DNA from: Arctopsyche grandis
Lineage: Eukaryota > Arthropoda > Insecta > Trichoptera > Hydropsychidae
NCBI RefSeq assembly: GCF_051622035.1
Contig: NC_135365.1
Location: 5,681,001 to 5,745,000, forward strand
DNA length: 64,000 nt
Direction: 5' to 3'
The position numbers and the translations under genes are program-made. Below are positions 1-11,511 of this stretch, one piece after another. Position 1 is the first letter of the stretch. Each line of letters opens with the position of its first letter. The notes under the pieces were generated by a model. It was not told where the DNA came from. It searched no databases and was given only the letters and a program-made list of their open reading frames with translations.

Positions 1-824
1 CTGTATTTCCACTTGGATGATCGATAAAAAAAAAACAATTAAAAAAAAACGCGGTGTCGGATGTCGGTGATTTGTCAAAGGGTTTTTTTTCTTTCGTCGA
101 AATAAAATTAATAATTACACATTATCCGATAAATTTTACCTCTGAAATGATTTAATTACTTGATTTATTTCGACGAGAGAAACAATTGAAGAATAAAAAA
201 ATCCGTTTGATGTGACCGACAACACCCCGGGTTAGCAAAAATCGTTGGATCACGCATACTAACACATGATATATTCTCAGTAACTGCGCATTACGGGGAA
301 GTAAAAATAATAATTCTTTGATTTTTTTTCGATCTTAGTGCGTATCTTCGTAAGTCAAAACATCTTCAACAAACAAAAGTCAAGGATTACCTGTATGTGA
401 TTATTGATGATCTAATTTTAGGTCAATCTCGAAAATTTATTTAAATTGTGCATGTTCTGTTTTAACTTTCAATATTTAATTTTAATTTTAATATAATGAT
501 TATAATTTTATTTTGATACTTGAATTTAATTTTAATATAATAATAATAGTTTTAATTTTGATATTTAATTTCAATTTTTAAATTTAATTCTTATTTCGAT
601 ATTTTGTACGCTACTGGTTTTTAAAGTTGGCCTGTGGGCCGTTCGTTGGCTTGGTGCGTACGCACCATTAGAACCCAGCATATGTAGATATGTTGCTGGT
701 CTCTATGTTAGAAAAATTGCTATTGATATTTGATAAACTGCTATGACAAACAAATTGCGTCTAAATCTCTACTAGTGCAATGAAAAGTAGGAGTTGGTGT
801 TTTGAGATTGTTTGAATGTTGCAG
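1..824. other. AT-rich intronic or intergenic sequence, nothing recognised
   Basis: AT-rich sequence left of the first recognisable exon. It is probably intron of the serotonin receptor gene, because the exon at 825 is internal and its upstream exons are outside the window. I see simple TTTTAATTTTAATAT runs around 475-595. A less AT-rich stretch at 601-720 could be a degraded repeat, but I cannot assign it. Confidence 0.4.
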
Positions 825-1052
825 ATGTGATGGCATTGGTGGAGGCATTCGGGGTAGCATGTCGCAGCCTGCGCTGGGGTGTGGGAACGGATCTGCAGGG
901 GACCCAGGCTCTGGGGGCCCCGGGGGCTCAGCAGGCAACGGTCGTCGCCATCAGGCCACACAAACTCCTGACAACATTCCCCGAGAGGCCAGAAATGCCC
1001 GTTTGAAATCGCTGAGGCTGCCTCTCATCACACCGACAGCACTTAACCTCAG
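825..1052 (+). CDS. 5-HT2: 5-HT2-type serotonin receptor, third-intracellular-loop exon
   Basis: Candidate internal exon coding part of the cytoplasmic loop between TM5 and TM6 of the receptor whose TM6 and TM7 exons lie downstream. It follows a TTGCAG acceptor and is GC-rich against AT-rich surroundings. In the frame starting at 826 it reads through Gly/Ser/Pro-rich sequence to ARNARLKSLRL. This fits a variable, basic, disordered loop, but no conserved motif fixes its identity. The 3' border is the weak point. The only donor I find that gives phase 2, the phase needed by the next exon, is a GC donor (CTCAG/GCAACT) at 1053. A GT site at 1109 gives phase 1. Support comes from the acceptor, the base composition and the phase match. 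Upstream exons with TM1-TM5 are outside the window. Confidence 0.5.
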
Positions 1053-1072
1053 GCAACTGAATCATTTTTATT

Positions 1073-1501
1073 TAACACTTTCGAATCGAATTCAGAACTG
1101 GGTCAAATGTGAATGTGTGTGAGTGTGCGTTTGCTGTTTAGGTGTGTGTATTTTTTGTGGTTTGTGTATGTGTGTGTGTGTGTGTGTGATTGTGTGTGTG
1201 TATGTGTTGGTGTGTGTGTGTGCGTGTTTATGCATGCGCGCTTTATGTGTTCATGCGTTGTTGTTTATTTTGTACTTGGTTATGTACAGTATGGATTTTT
1301 TTTTAATAGAACAGTGATGTGCGGTTGTTCTTGTGCGATATTCATGAACTAGCGTCTCGTTCTCCGACGAAAGGGTCTCTTAGACTGTATTCGTTGGGGG
1401 GGGGGTGGTGGCCTCATGTTGAGGGCTTTAAGGGTCAAATTCCTTGACCTTTAAAGCGGGCTTAGTAACACTTTCGAATCGAATTCAGAACTGGGTCAAA
1501 T
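1073..1501. repeat. 36-bp direct repeat flanking a (GT)n tract
   Basis: The same 36 bases occur at 1073-1108 and 1466-1501, beginning TAACACTTTCGAATCGAATT. Between them lie an imperfect (GT)n stretch (about 1130-1240) and a G run near 1397-1406. The left copy starts 20 bases after the proposed exon end at 1052. This looks like a local duplication or the two ends of an inserted segment. Confidence 0.7.
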
Positions 1502-1912
1502 CTACAAAGAATCTATTCCGACCGGTGTATATAAAGGTGTGGCAGAACAGACCAAACCTAACCTGAAAATGAACACTTATTGAAAAATAAATATTCACTA
1601 GCCAAATGGTTTTATCTTACTAGTGAAAATTTACTTTTCAATTAGGGGTTTTCTTTTCGATATACTGTTCATCACTTGTGGCAAACTACTAGCCGAGCAT
1701 TCACCCGAACATTCGCCGAGGATTCGTCAAGCATGTGACCCATCTACACATTCGCGCAAAAGGCGAGCTCAAGTTCGGGTAGTTCGCCACGAGTGGAGGC
1801 GTATCATTAAAGACACAAAATCTTACGGCACGGCATGCCCAGGTAGACTCCAGATGTGATGTTATGTTTCTGGGAAAGCACTTTTTTAAACTATTAAATG
1901 GGATAGGACACA
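1502..1912. other. Intron sequence with short ATTCRCCGA-type repeats
   Basis: Probable receptor intron. At about 1690-1735 there are degenerate copies of a GAACATTCGCCCGA-like unit, the motif that forms a proper tandem array at 11885-12012. No gene is recognised. Confidence 0.3.
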
Positions 1913-2160
1913 ATCCTCAGGTTCTTAATGAATTTAAGTTTTATGCACCTAGTAAGTTCAGGGACCTGAGGATCGTGATTTGTTTACTCCTTCTGTAGGT
2001 CATACAAATATGTATCTCCAATATCAACGTTTCCAATATCTAGAGCGATATATCGGCTCAACCGGGTTAATGGTGAAATTTACCTCGTCAATGTAAACTA
2101 TGCTAAGCCGGTTGAGTGGTTGTTGAGCAACGCCAGTGGTTGATTTTATCAATTACTAGC
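1913..2160 (+). mobile_element. LINE 3'-end fragment
   Basis: Closely matches 30410-30650, from the motif CTTAATGAATTTAAG through AAGTTCAGGGACCTGAGG to GGTTGAGTGGTTGT and TTTTATCAATTA. The homologous copy encodes a short C-terminal peptide (FRDLRNRDLFSPP then RVIYLFNRV) ending in a stop. This layout is typical of the reverse-transcriptase C-terminal end of insect jockey/CR1-like LINEs. This copy is frame-disturbed and lacks the AATAAA-rich tail, because another repeat begins at about 2155. Confidence 0.55.
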
Positions 2161-2640
2161 TGAATCCGGAATGCGTTGCAATGCCACAATAACGCATGCA
2201 ATTCTCGTTCCCGTTCCCGTTCCCGTTCTTATTCCCGTTCCTGTTCCCGTTCCCATTTGTCAGAAAAACGCAGGCAGCGAATACATTTGCAATTATTGCG
2301 TTGCAATGACACTAATTCCCGTTTTTTCCGTTTTCGTTCCCGTTTTTGGGTGATTTTTTTCACAGTAATATTCCAGGATATGCATGCAACAAATCCTGAA
2401 AGTTCCATCGTAATCGGGTTAGTGGTTTAGGAGCCTATACAAGATACACAGACAGACATTCAATTTTATATATTGTATAGCTTAACCCTGGCATGCGTTG
2501 CAATGCCATAATAACGCATGCAATTCCCGTTCCCGTTCCTGTTCCTGTTCCCATTCCCGTTCTCGCTCCCGTTCCCGTTCTCGTTCCCGTTCCCGTTTCC
2601 GTTCCCGTTTTTCCCGTTTCCTTTGACTTGTTCACCCTGT
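2155..2640. repeat. GTTCCC hexanucleotide arrays in a dispersed repeat, two copies
   Basis: Two neighbouring copies of one dispersed repeat. Each starts with ATGCGTTGCAATGCCA and ACGCATGCAATTC and runs into imperfect CCCGTT hexamers (about 2206-2252 and 2523-2612). The first copy continues with a conserved tail (GGATATGCATGCAACAAATC, then GTGGTTTAGGAGCCTAT and ACAGACAGACA). Further copies lie at 6305-6600 and, inverted, near 6725-7066. The outer junctions carry CTAG (CTAGCTGAATCCGG at 2157), as Helitron-like ends often do, but I see no helicase. Confidence 0.6.
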
Positions 2641-3377
2641 TTGCCTTGTTCGCCCTCGTGTTTACTCTCTTCGCCTTGTTTACTGTCTTTTTACATACCT
2701 CCTTTACGTTTCACATGGCTTTCGTGTCAGTGGTCATTTTTATCTCTTATCCGATCGTTTTCATACTTTGCCATATTGCTCATTTTGGTCATCAATACAC
2801 GTTAATGTATCGTCTGCCATTATGTTGGAGATAAAATATCGTATACAACGCGTTTTAAACACGCGGAAAGTAAATCTCCCTGACGTTTAATAAGCGTTCA
2901 TCCCGTATTTTCCAACCTGTTCGCCTTCATATGGCGATATAAGATTTTAATTGTTTAAACGCCTATAATTCACTCTATATTTGATGAAATTTGCTCTATC
3001 GGTTCTCGTTATCTCTAATATATAAATATTTATAGTTTTAACTCTCATATTTATATATAAATTTCAAATTTGGCGTGTAGCTTCTTGTAGGGTAATACAC
3101 GATATATATTGATTTATGGCCAAAGATGTCAAATCTGACATTTCACGGCTAAAAGTATATCTCTTCACGGAGTTTTACCTGCGAGATAAGTATTCAATAA
3201 GAAGTTACGTTGTATCTAATTGTTAATATGATTTACAATAAGCTTACATACATTTAGTTTTTTACAATAAGCTTACATACATACAATTAATTCAACAGCT
3301 ACCCATAACCTCAAATTGCATTGTTTATTTCTCCAAAACAAACTTTCTAACCAATACAAGCTACACATGTACAGAGA

Positions 3378-3700
3378 TCAAACAGTGATAGTTTTATTTT
3401 TAGTTATCAGCTGATTTTTTACTTTCTTTGCCCTGTTTGACTTGTTCTCCCTATTGACTCCCGTGTTTGCCATGTTCGTCGTGTTCGCCGTGTTCGCCAT
3501 GTTGGCCGTGTTCGCCGTGTTCGCCGTGTTCGCCGTGTTCGCCGTGTTCGCCGTGTTCGCCGTGTTCGCCGTGTTCGCCGTGTTCGCCGTGTTCGCCGTG
3601 TTCGCCGTGTTCGCCGTGTTCGCCGTGTTCGCAGTGTTTGCCTTGTTTGCCCTTTTCGCGCCCATGTTCGCCACGGTGAATTTCATGTTCTCCGCCTAAT
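3378..3700. repeat. 9-bp minisatellite (TTCGCCGTG)n
   Basis: Near-perfect tandem 9-mer TTCGCCGTG from about 3479 to 3630, with degenerate units on both sides (TTTGCCTTG, TTCGCGCCC). Because the period is a multiple of three it is open in several frames (poly-FAV on +, poly-NTA or poly-GEH on -). I do not regard these as genes: there is no splice context or conserved flank, and composition changes abruptly outside. The nearby 2640-2690 sequence (TTGTTCGCC, TTGTTTACT) looks like a decayed relative. Confidence 0.85.
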
Positions 3701-4965
3701 TTGTACGCCACTGAATATATTACGAAACGGGTTTTAATTTATTCTATATCTTAATGCACATATGAGTACCCGGAAAGATGCACTAAACTGCACTGATTAG
3801 TAGGGTCCTAATTTCGAGTCCTAATTTTCAAAGGCGCTCGAAAAGAACTTACGCAATATAATTTCACAAAAAAAATTAGCATCAGATAACAAACCTCTTG
3901 TCGCTTTTTTGTGGAATTCTATTGCGTTAGTTCTCCTTGAACATCTTTGAAAGTTTGGATGTCTCGAGTGCATTTTTCCGTAATAAGAGGAATATATATA
4001 TTTTTTTAATTTGACCACTGGCTAATATGAGTTCAAATACCACTATATATCATCATGTAATAAATTGCACTATAAGTAGTTTTGAACAAAGGATCTCCCA
4101 AGAGGCTGTTTTAATCGTTTAAACATTGGTTAGTGCTTCGAAGTTTCAAGACGTTACAAATTACAAACATTAAAAAGTCGGTAGCGGTGCGGGGCATGCG
4201 GGAAAATACTTCCGTAACTACTTTCGCGGCGAAAAGTTTATACTTCTAAAAAGATTATTTGATCAAAAAATTCAAACGTATCTCCTAGCTTAATCTAGTA
4301 TATGCATAAAACTGTGCTATAAAATTTACGGTCGAAATAAGTCGCAAGTTATTAAATACGTCATAAATGCACTTCGCAGCATCTCTGGATCTCCGCAAAA
4401 TGGTCGCATAAAGTTAAACCAGATCCTATACTGTACAGCTCCATACAAAGCTCATTAAACCAAATAAATCCCCACGGGAAAATCGTTAAAACCCGTTCGC
4501 ATCGGTGAAATTTAACATTGGTCTCGTTCGAAATGCACGCTGGGTGCATCCACTGCAATCTCAACTTTATCTGTTTTTTTTTTTTTATTATTTTAATCGA
4601 ATCGGTGGACATTACAAATTATGCTATGCATAATTGTGTTTAAAATGTTGTATTTTTCTTATTAAAAAATAAATTGCTTATTGTGCGAAGTTTTATTTTG
4701 GGTCAGAAGGTTGCGAATGCACTTAGGGATTACTGCGTAATGAAATTAATTCACCCGTAATGCATTACAATAAACTGCACAATGTCATTTGTCATTATTA
4801 AGGTCGTTTCTAAGTGAAATGTCAATGCCGTGTGTAATAAAAGATGCACTATTTAATTTTTTATCGCTATTTTTTTAATGCTCCTTAGTCGTTTTATGAT
4901 TCATATATATTTATGAAGTTGTGACGTATCGCATGTAATATGATATAATATCGTATGTAATATGG
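3701..4965. other. AT-rich sequence without recognised features
   Basis: Probable intron of the serotonin receptor gene. I see no exon with both splice borders, no transposase and no long repeat. The small minus-strand ORF at 4361-4612 has no recognisable motif and ends in a homopolymer. Confidence 0.4.
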
Positions 4966-5220
4966 GTTCGGTGATTACTAGTCAAATGTGAACCGGTCAA
5001 AGGACAACCGGTCGCTCTAGATCGGTCACACGTGATTACCCGTCACACTAAAACTGGTCACGAGAAAACTGGTCACACCCCAAAACTGGTCACGAGAAAA
5101 CTGGTTGACCGATTTTAGGGTGTGACCAGTTTTAGTGTGACGGGTGATCACGTGTGACCGATCTAGAGCGACCGGTTGTCCTGTGACTGTTTTACATATG
5201 ACTAGTAGTCCGTTTACCGT
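4966..5220. mobile_element. Foldback (long inverted repeat) element, uninterrupted copy
   Basis: Short palindromic element of about 250 bases. The left arm (AACCGGTC, CTCTAGATCGGTCACACGTG, CCGTCACACTAAAACTGGTC) returns as its reverse complement on the right (GACCAGTTTTAGTGTGACGG, CACGTGTGACCGATCTAGAG). The middle is built of GGTCACGAGAAAACT units. The outer ends are TTCGGTGATTACTAGTC on the left and GACTAGTAGTCCGTTTACC on the right. It has no coding capacity. The same family occurs in inverse orientation, split by other transposons, at 52636-57165, so this copy serves as the empty-site reference. Confidence 0.85.
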
Positions 5221-6300
5221 AATATGAAAATACGCCTCGAACTCTTTCTTCTATGTACATACTTCTTCTATTCTCCGAACTCTTTTATGCCCGTTCGTCT
5301 CCACCCCACACTTTTTTAAGTACCTCCATGGATCCTTTTAATCTTTGTACTCTCAATCCCAATCTTCGAAAATGCAGGATCTGATTATTAGGAGACTTAG
5401 GCGCTGTAAAATGAGACTCATTGGCATTAAATTAATGCATTGTTTAGTCGGTGGAGAGCCACAATGATCTAATCGTTCGTTGAGCGTCACATGTACAAGT
5501 TGACAACTCATGCATGCCAACCTAATCATTCATATATGCATCGCTCTAGGCTAGCAAACTTAATCCCACATAAAGTAAAGTAAATTGAAAACAGGGGACT
5601 AGGTAATATGTATATTAAAAAATATTTTAAATTTTTAATTATAATAATCCGTCTTCAGAATATAATTTTTCATTTTTATACTAACAGAAATATCCTAAAT
5701 ATCTTATATTTCCTAATAACATCTTATTTTTCATCAAAACTTAATCTTTTGAATGATTTGTCAAGCAATCGATTCAAAATGCCAAATATTCCAATCGCTT
5801 GTTATTTGTATCTGTACGCTCCATACCGATTTATCATTTCGTGAGCAGAGTCCCATGCCATATTTGTACTCTAGAAGTTATGTTTATATATGAATGTGTT
5901 ATTTTAACAAAAAAATAATTCAAAATGATGTTTGATAGACACAAATCAGAACATTCTTAGTGAAAATTCCATAAATGCTTGAAGAGTCTAGTAAATTAAA
6001 AAATGTTTTGTCTTCAACGGCACGGCACGCTCATACGTAACAATTTGCAAAGGGGAAAAAATTAGACGGCGTGGCGAGTCCGTGCAAGCGAACGACGCGG
6101 TGAACCATACCATAACAATCCACTAAAACTACCATGTAGGGCCGATTCTGGTATCTGAACTTCGCTAATCAGAGTGAACAATATCAATATCGACAACGAT
6201 TTGAATTGATTGTAATTGAACTGTCGATGTTTTTAAATTTTAGGGGACTAACCTAGTCCCTCTAGTCTAAGACGACACTTTTATATCTACATACATATAC
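5221..6300. other. AT-rich sequence without recognised features
   Basis: Receptor intron by position. The 78-codon ORF at 5608-5844 is lysine/isoleucine-rich low-complexity translation of AT-rich DNA with no motif. No repeats are recognised beyond simple AT runs. Confidence 0.35.
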
Positions 6301-6304
6301 TAGC

Positions 6305-7066
6305 TAAACCCAACATGCGTTGCAATGCCACAATATCGCATGCAATTCCCGTTCCCGTTCCCAATCTCGTTCCCGTTCCCATTCTCGTTCCCGTTCCCGA
6401 ACACATTTTAAATTATTGCGTTGCAATGAAACTCGTTCCCGTTTTTCCCATTTCTGTTCCCGTTTTTCTTTTCACAGTAATCATCCCGGACATGCATACA
6501 ACAAATCCTTAAAGTTCCATTCTAATTGGTTCAGTGGTTTAGGAGCCTATTTGAGACACACAGACATTACAAGCATTACATACATAGATATATAAAAATC
6601 AATGTTTGTCTGTCTATTTGTCTGTTTGTTTATCTGTCTGTTTATCTGTCTATTTATCTGTCTATTTGTCTGTCTGTTTGTCTGCCTGTTTGTCTGTCTG
6701 TTTGTCTGTCTGTTTGTCTGTCACGTATGCGTTCCTATACCATTCAACCGATTGCGATGAAACTTACAGGAGTTATTGTGCATATGCCCACAATGATTTC
6801 TATAAAAAAAATCGCCCAAAAACGGGAACATAAATGAGAAAAACGGGAATGAGTGACATTGCAACGAAATAATTTCAAATGTTTTCGCGTCGCCACCTGC
6901 GTTGTTAGGGTAAAATAAACAAGCAATTGACTACTTTCAAATGTGTTCGCCGCCTGAGTTTTTCCGTTGTTAAACGCTGGATTAGTCAGATTACCACGAC
7001 TTTAACTCGGGAACGGTAATTGCATGCGTTATTGTGGCATTGCAACGCATGCCGGATTCAGCTAGT
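6305..7066. repeat. Dispersed GTTCCC-type repeat with (TCTG)n core and inverted end
   Basis: Starts with ATGCGTTGCAATGCCA and CCCGTT hexamers (6345-6400), then the same tail as the copy at 2155. A tetranucleotide tract of TCTG/TTTG units follows (about 6604-6722), then GAACGGTAATTGCATGCG and GCATTGCAACGCATGCCGGA in inverted orientation, ending ATTCAGCTAG at about 7063. The two ends are inverted relatives. CTAG at the border and the lack of TIR-plus-TSD structure would suit a Helitron-like non-autonomous element, but this is inference. Confidence 0.5.
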
Positions 7067-7114
7067 AATAAATAAATAAAAAGTGAGAATTTATTCTTAA
7101 ACTAATTGGCACAG

Positions 7115-7284
7115 GTTTTTGGCGAACAGAGGCAAACGAAACACACTTTCGGCCAATGCAGTGATGACAGAGCAGAAAGCCACAAAAGTCCTGGGAGTCG
7201 TCTTCTTCACGTTCGTCTTCTGCTGGACCCCGTTCTTCCTGCTGAACATATTCTTCGCGGCCTGTCCCACATGCGACGTACCAG
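7115..7284 (+). CDS. 5-HT2: 5-HT2-type serotonin receptor, TM6 exon
   Basis: Codes the end of intracellular loop 3 and transmembrane helix 6 of a rhodopsin-family amine receptor. The visible motif is [20 protein letters not shown] followed by [22 protein letters not shown](I/V)VFF plus F-x-x-C-W-x-P is the TM6 signature, and the sequence is closest, as I recognise it, to insect 5-HT2 receptors; dopamine and octopamine receptors differ at VFFTF and CPTCDVP. The donor CCAG/GTGAGA leaves phase 1. The acceptor is CACAG at 7114, or alternatively the downstream CAG at 7129; both keep frame with a phase-2 upstream exon. The product is a Gq-coupled receptor in the neuronal plasma membrane (family knowledge). 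Confidence 0.9.
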
Positions 7285-7375
7285 GTGAGAGACACAAAAA
7301 AAAAATAGCCACATTTCAAGATTACATTATCTCGTATTCTTTTCATGAAATATAATGTGTTCCGTTGTGATGCAG

Positions 7376-7502
7376 AGCATGTCGTGGACATATGCCTTTG
7401 GCTGGGCTACGTGTCCTCCACCATCAACCCCATCATATACACCGTATTCAACAAGACGTTTCGAGCGGCTTTTATTCGTCTTTTACTATGCAAATGTCAG
7501 CG
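7376..7502 (+). CDS. 5-HT2: 5-HT2-type serotonin receptor, TM7 and helix 8 exon
   Basis: Separated from the TM6 exon by a 91-base intron (GTGAGA...GATGCAG). Joined in phase it reads [20 protein letters not shown] then [20 protein letters not shown] and CQR. It contains the TM7 NPxxY motif (NPIIY) and the helix-8 FNKTFRxAF segment typical of 5-HT2 receptors, with a Cys-x-Cys that may be palmitoylated. The donor CAGCG/GTAAGA ends the exon in phase 2, which matches the acceptor of the terminal exon 3.7 kb away. I see no damage. Confidence 0.92.
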
Positions 7503-7793
7503 GTAAGATATTCCTCAGATTGTCTAACTTAATGTATATTCATTAACCTGATTGTGTATACAAGTGCGCTTTTGTGCCGTGCCATTTTCACCCATTAAAT
7601 TCCACGCACAAAGGTATCGCCACACAGGCTTATTTATACCAATGTATTAAACTCTACAAAAGCCTGTCGGTTTTATTTGTTTGCATATTTTGGGGTTAAA
7701 AATTGGCTGGTGATTAGTTTGGGTCGATAGATTTGAATTAAATTGGGTCGATAAATTTGAATTCACCTTGAATTTGCCTCAATTATCTGGTCA
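7503..7793. other. Receptor intron, start
   Basis: Intron sequence following the GTAAGA donor. A GGGTCGATA-AATTTGAATT unit is repeated near 7720-7765. No gene is recognised. Confidence 0.4.
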
Positions 7794-8650
7794 CCTTTTT
7801 ATTTATCCCATATTAATTGTTTTGAGAAAGTTCAACTTAAATTTATTAAATCCTTACGCTACCTTTTTCCTACCTATACTCATTCTACTGTTTCCGACAT
7901 TTTAAAAATCCTTTCTTTTAACAATCTTTCTGTCAGGCGACGACATACTGATGCTATATTCTTCTTTAAGCTCATAAATGGTTTCCTTGATTGTTCTGAT
8001 TTACTGAATAAGGTTAATTTCAGAATCCCAGTTCGGTACTCTAGACGCGTTGCACTCTTTTCACTTGATCCTTTCAATACTAATTCCCAAAAATATTTTT
8101 ATCTGCAGCGCGTTTATCGTATGTTTAACGGAGAGCTGAATGAGATTGATCTATTTGGTATTTCCCTACATCAATTCAGGTCTAACATCAAGAGAATCTT
8201 GACCGATTGATTCATTTCTTCTCCTATTCTATTTTTCCAATATTTCCAATATTTTTATACTTTAGTTTAGTTATGTAATGTGCTATTTAATCATATTATA
8301 GCTTTCATTCTTTTACTTTTCATTTGTTTATTTTGTATTTACCTTTTTCATTTGTTTTATATTTGTAAATTTCAATTTCTTCTTATATTCTATTTTATAA
8401 CCTTTTCCAAATATTTCAAGACTATAGTTTAATTATGCAATGTTCTACATATTTTGTCATGCCTTTATTCTTTACTTTTTAATTTGTTTTCCTTATATTT
8501 ATCTTTTTCATTTTTGTAAAAATCTATTATTGGACTCGGATGTTACATATATTATTTATTTACTATTTGTTTTTTTTATACATATCTATGTACATCCTGT
8601 GTGTTGATTTTTCAATTAATAAAATAAAATAAAATAAAAATAAAAAAAAT
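7794..8650 (+). mobile_element. 5'-truncated LINE (jockey/CR1-like), 3' end with poly(AATAA) tail
   Basis: Retrotransposon 3' end inserted in the receptor intron. Its reading frame encodes the reverse-transcriptase C-terminal domain, for example LSVRRRHTDAIFFFKLINGF and RVYRMFNGELNEIDLFG, ending NIKRILTD-stop at 8210. About 400 bases of AT-rich 3' UTR and an AATAAAATAAAA tail (8613-8650) follow. A second copy lies in the opposite orientation at 56042-57072. Truncated at the 5' end, so a dead insertion. Clade assignment is by general appearance only. Confidence 0.75.
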
Positions 8651-8951
8651 AGATGGGTCGCATTGCTCGATATTTAGTTAAATAAAAAAAGTCAATTATT
8701 AGAATTAGAATGTAACGTACAGAAAATATATCAAAGTCAAAAGTAATCTTAGGCAGAAAACACATACTTAGCCAAAATTTCAGATCGATTTGACGATCGG
8801 AAGTGACCAAAATTTGGATGTCAAACTAATTAAAAGCTTTTAAAAACCAAACATGCAAAAGACCTGGTACGATAGAAGTGTCAACTTTTAAGTTGTATAT
8901 GTAATAAATTAAAGATTGCACTCTTCATACATGTTTTTATAAATGTACATA
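8651..8951. other. Intron sequence, nothing recognised
   Basis: AT-rich receptor intron between the LINE tail and the foldback element that starts near 8952. Confidence 0.35.
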
Positions 8952-9938
<987 letters not shown>

Positions 9939-10204
9939 TGGATGGTTAATGTACAAAAATATTCGTACTGTATAAAAAAAATGCTTATTGATCGTAATGT
10001 ATAATTAAAATGTTTGCAATGTAATTTGCATGTTTGAATATATATGTTCTGGTTAAAATATATATAAATATATATATGGTTACATGTAAGTTAATATGTT
10101 TCTTGATCTGTAAAAAGTACACTCGTCGTTTTGGATGCAATCTATTGGATGCATCAAGTATACTTGATTAATTGAATAAATACTACATATGTACATATGT
10201 AATC

Positions 10205-10313
10205 ATATTAAATAAGATCTGGCCAGCAGCGGGATTCTAGTGGGACTCGAACCCATGACTACTCTGCTCGAAAGCATAATATGCTAATCACTAGTCGATT
10301 CGGCGCTGGTTAT
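10205..10313 (-). mobile_element. tRNA-derived SINE head fragment
   Basis: Read on the minus strand it has a tRNA-like internal promoter: TGATTAGCATATTATG in the A-box region and GGGTTCGAGTCCCA as B box, followed by CCGCTGCTGGCCAGATC. Only the tRNA-related head is present. The folding, lack of a normal anticodon arm and its several relatives argue against a functional tRNA gene. Confidence 0.65.
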
Positions 10314-10319
10314 TTATAT

Positions 10320-10853
10320 TTTATTTATTTTATTTTATTTTATTGTTACAAATCAATATACACTCGCCATTACAGATTTGCTCCAATGCGACGGGTGTAC
10401 GTTAACGAAATACAGAATACATAAACAATCAGAAATACAGTAATACATACATATACAATCACAATATATAGCATATAACAATTAATCAGAAATAATAATC
10501 ATAGAGACATCTATGGATTATTTTAGATTTTTTTTTTTTTTGTATACAATTTTTATACATATAATAAATACGAAATTATAGAGATGTCTATAGAGATATC
10601 TATAGATTTCAGATTACTGTGTATAATTATTACAAATTATACACAGGCAGATTTTGTGACAACAGGATTAGATCTAATACCAATTTTCAGGAACCGTTTC
10701 AGCAATGATCAGATAAAATTGGCAAACTCTGATAGAGAAACGATCGATTTGGAGACACAAAACCCCCAAATCTAACCAGCAGTGGCGAGGACTCGAACCT
10801 TTGACCTCAGTGGTGCTAAATATATACGCTACCACTAAGCCAAACTGCTGGCT
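10320..10853 (-). mobile_element. tRNA-derived SINE, full-length copy
   Basis: Minus-strand SINE whose head (AGCAGTTTGGCTTAGTGGTA, then GGTTCGAGTCCTCGCC as B box) lies at 10770-10853, with the T/ATTTTA tail at 10320-10345. Diagnostic body pieces are TTTGCCAATTTTATCTGATC, CCTGAAAATTGGTAT and CGACGGGTGTATGTT-like sequence. Homologous copies lie at 23107-23569 (+) and 57812-58251 (-). A 60-base duplication around 'agagacatctatgga' expands the middle of this copy. Confidence 0.85.
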
Positions 10854-11225
10854 ATAAATTGGCTGCTGGCTATAATATGTAAATTTCGTGGACTATTGAA
10901 CATTTTTACGGTCAAAACTGGGTCTTACTGAGTATGAATCTAACTAAAAAAATATATACATATGTACATTCGTGGTTTGACACATTATTGTATTATCTAA
11001 CAGTGCATTACTTGACATAGCAATTCAAAACGACTACACATTCGAATGCGATAATAATTTACCCTAATCACACATATTACACGTAGGAATTCAAGACACG
11101 CCTGTCCCATCATTACATGTACTATGTACTACATTGTGTCAAAATGAACCTGTGCATGTTAGTGTAGTTAAATTTGCAGTCATCGAGAGAGGAGTGATTA
11201 ATTGCTTAATTCGGTGATGTTGCAG

Positions 11226-11427
11226 ATGGGGGCGCGCGCCGCGATACCGCTCCGAGAGGGCGGGGGGAGTGGGAGGTGGGGGGCGCGGAGGCTGCGGGGG
11301 CGCAGCCCAACTCTCAGCCCTACCCCTGGCCATCTCCCTCCAGGCAGCCCCACTCCTGACTCCAGCTACACCTTCAGACAGATACCGCTCCGATTCACTG
11401 CTCGAGATCCACGACGACGACTGTTAA
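11226..11427 (+). CDS. 5-HT2: 5-HT2-type serotonin receptor, C-terminal tail exon
   Basis: Terminal coding exon. After the acceptor GATGTTGCAG the phase-2 junction gives an arginine, then WGRAPRYRSERAGGVGGGGR, a Gly/Ala-rich middle, LSALPLAISLQAAPLLTPAT, and a conserved-looking end SDRYRSDSLLEIHDDDC before TAA at 11425-11427. GC content is very high relative to the surroundings, like exon 825-1052 of the same gene. It forms the intracellular tail that follows helix 8. The choice rests on matching phase, an open frame of 66 codons, and PRYRS directly after the Cys-rich helix-8 end. A poly(A) run starts 10 bases after the stop. Confidence 0.85.
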
Positions 11428-11511
11428 ATCTGCCAAAAAAAAAAACTATTCAGATTGGTCTTCAAACAGATTCAACATGATTCAAATCAAATTCAAGTTC
11501 GATCCCACGAG

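Noticed and set aside
3479..3630. CRISPR-like array
   Set aside because: Contiguous 9-bp repeats without spacers in a eukaryotic genome.
3378..3711. Repeat proteins of about 60-100 aa (poly-FAV, poly-NTA, poly-GEH)
   Set aside because: Frames are open only because the minisatellite period is nine bases; no coding context outside it.
10205..10853. tRNA genes
   Set aside because: B-box-like sequences belong to SINE heads repeated elsewhere in the window; no complete cloverleaf or plausible anticodon arm.
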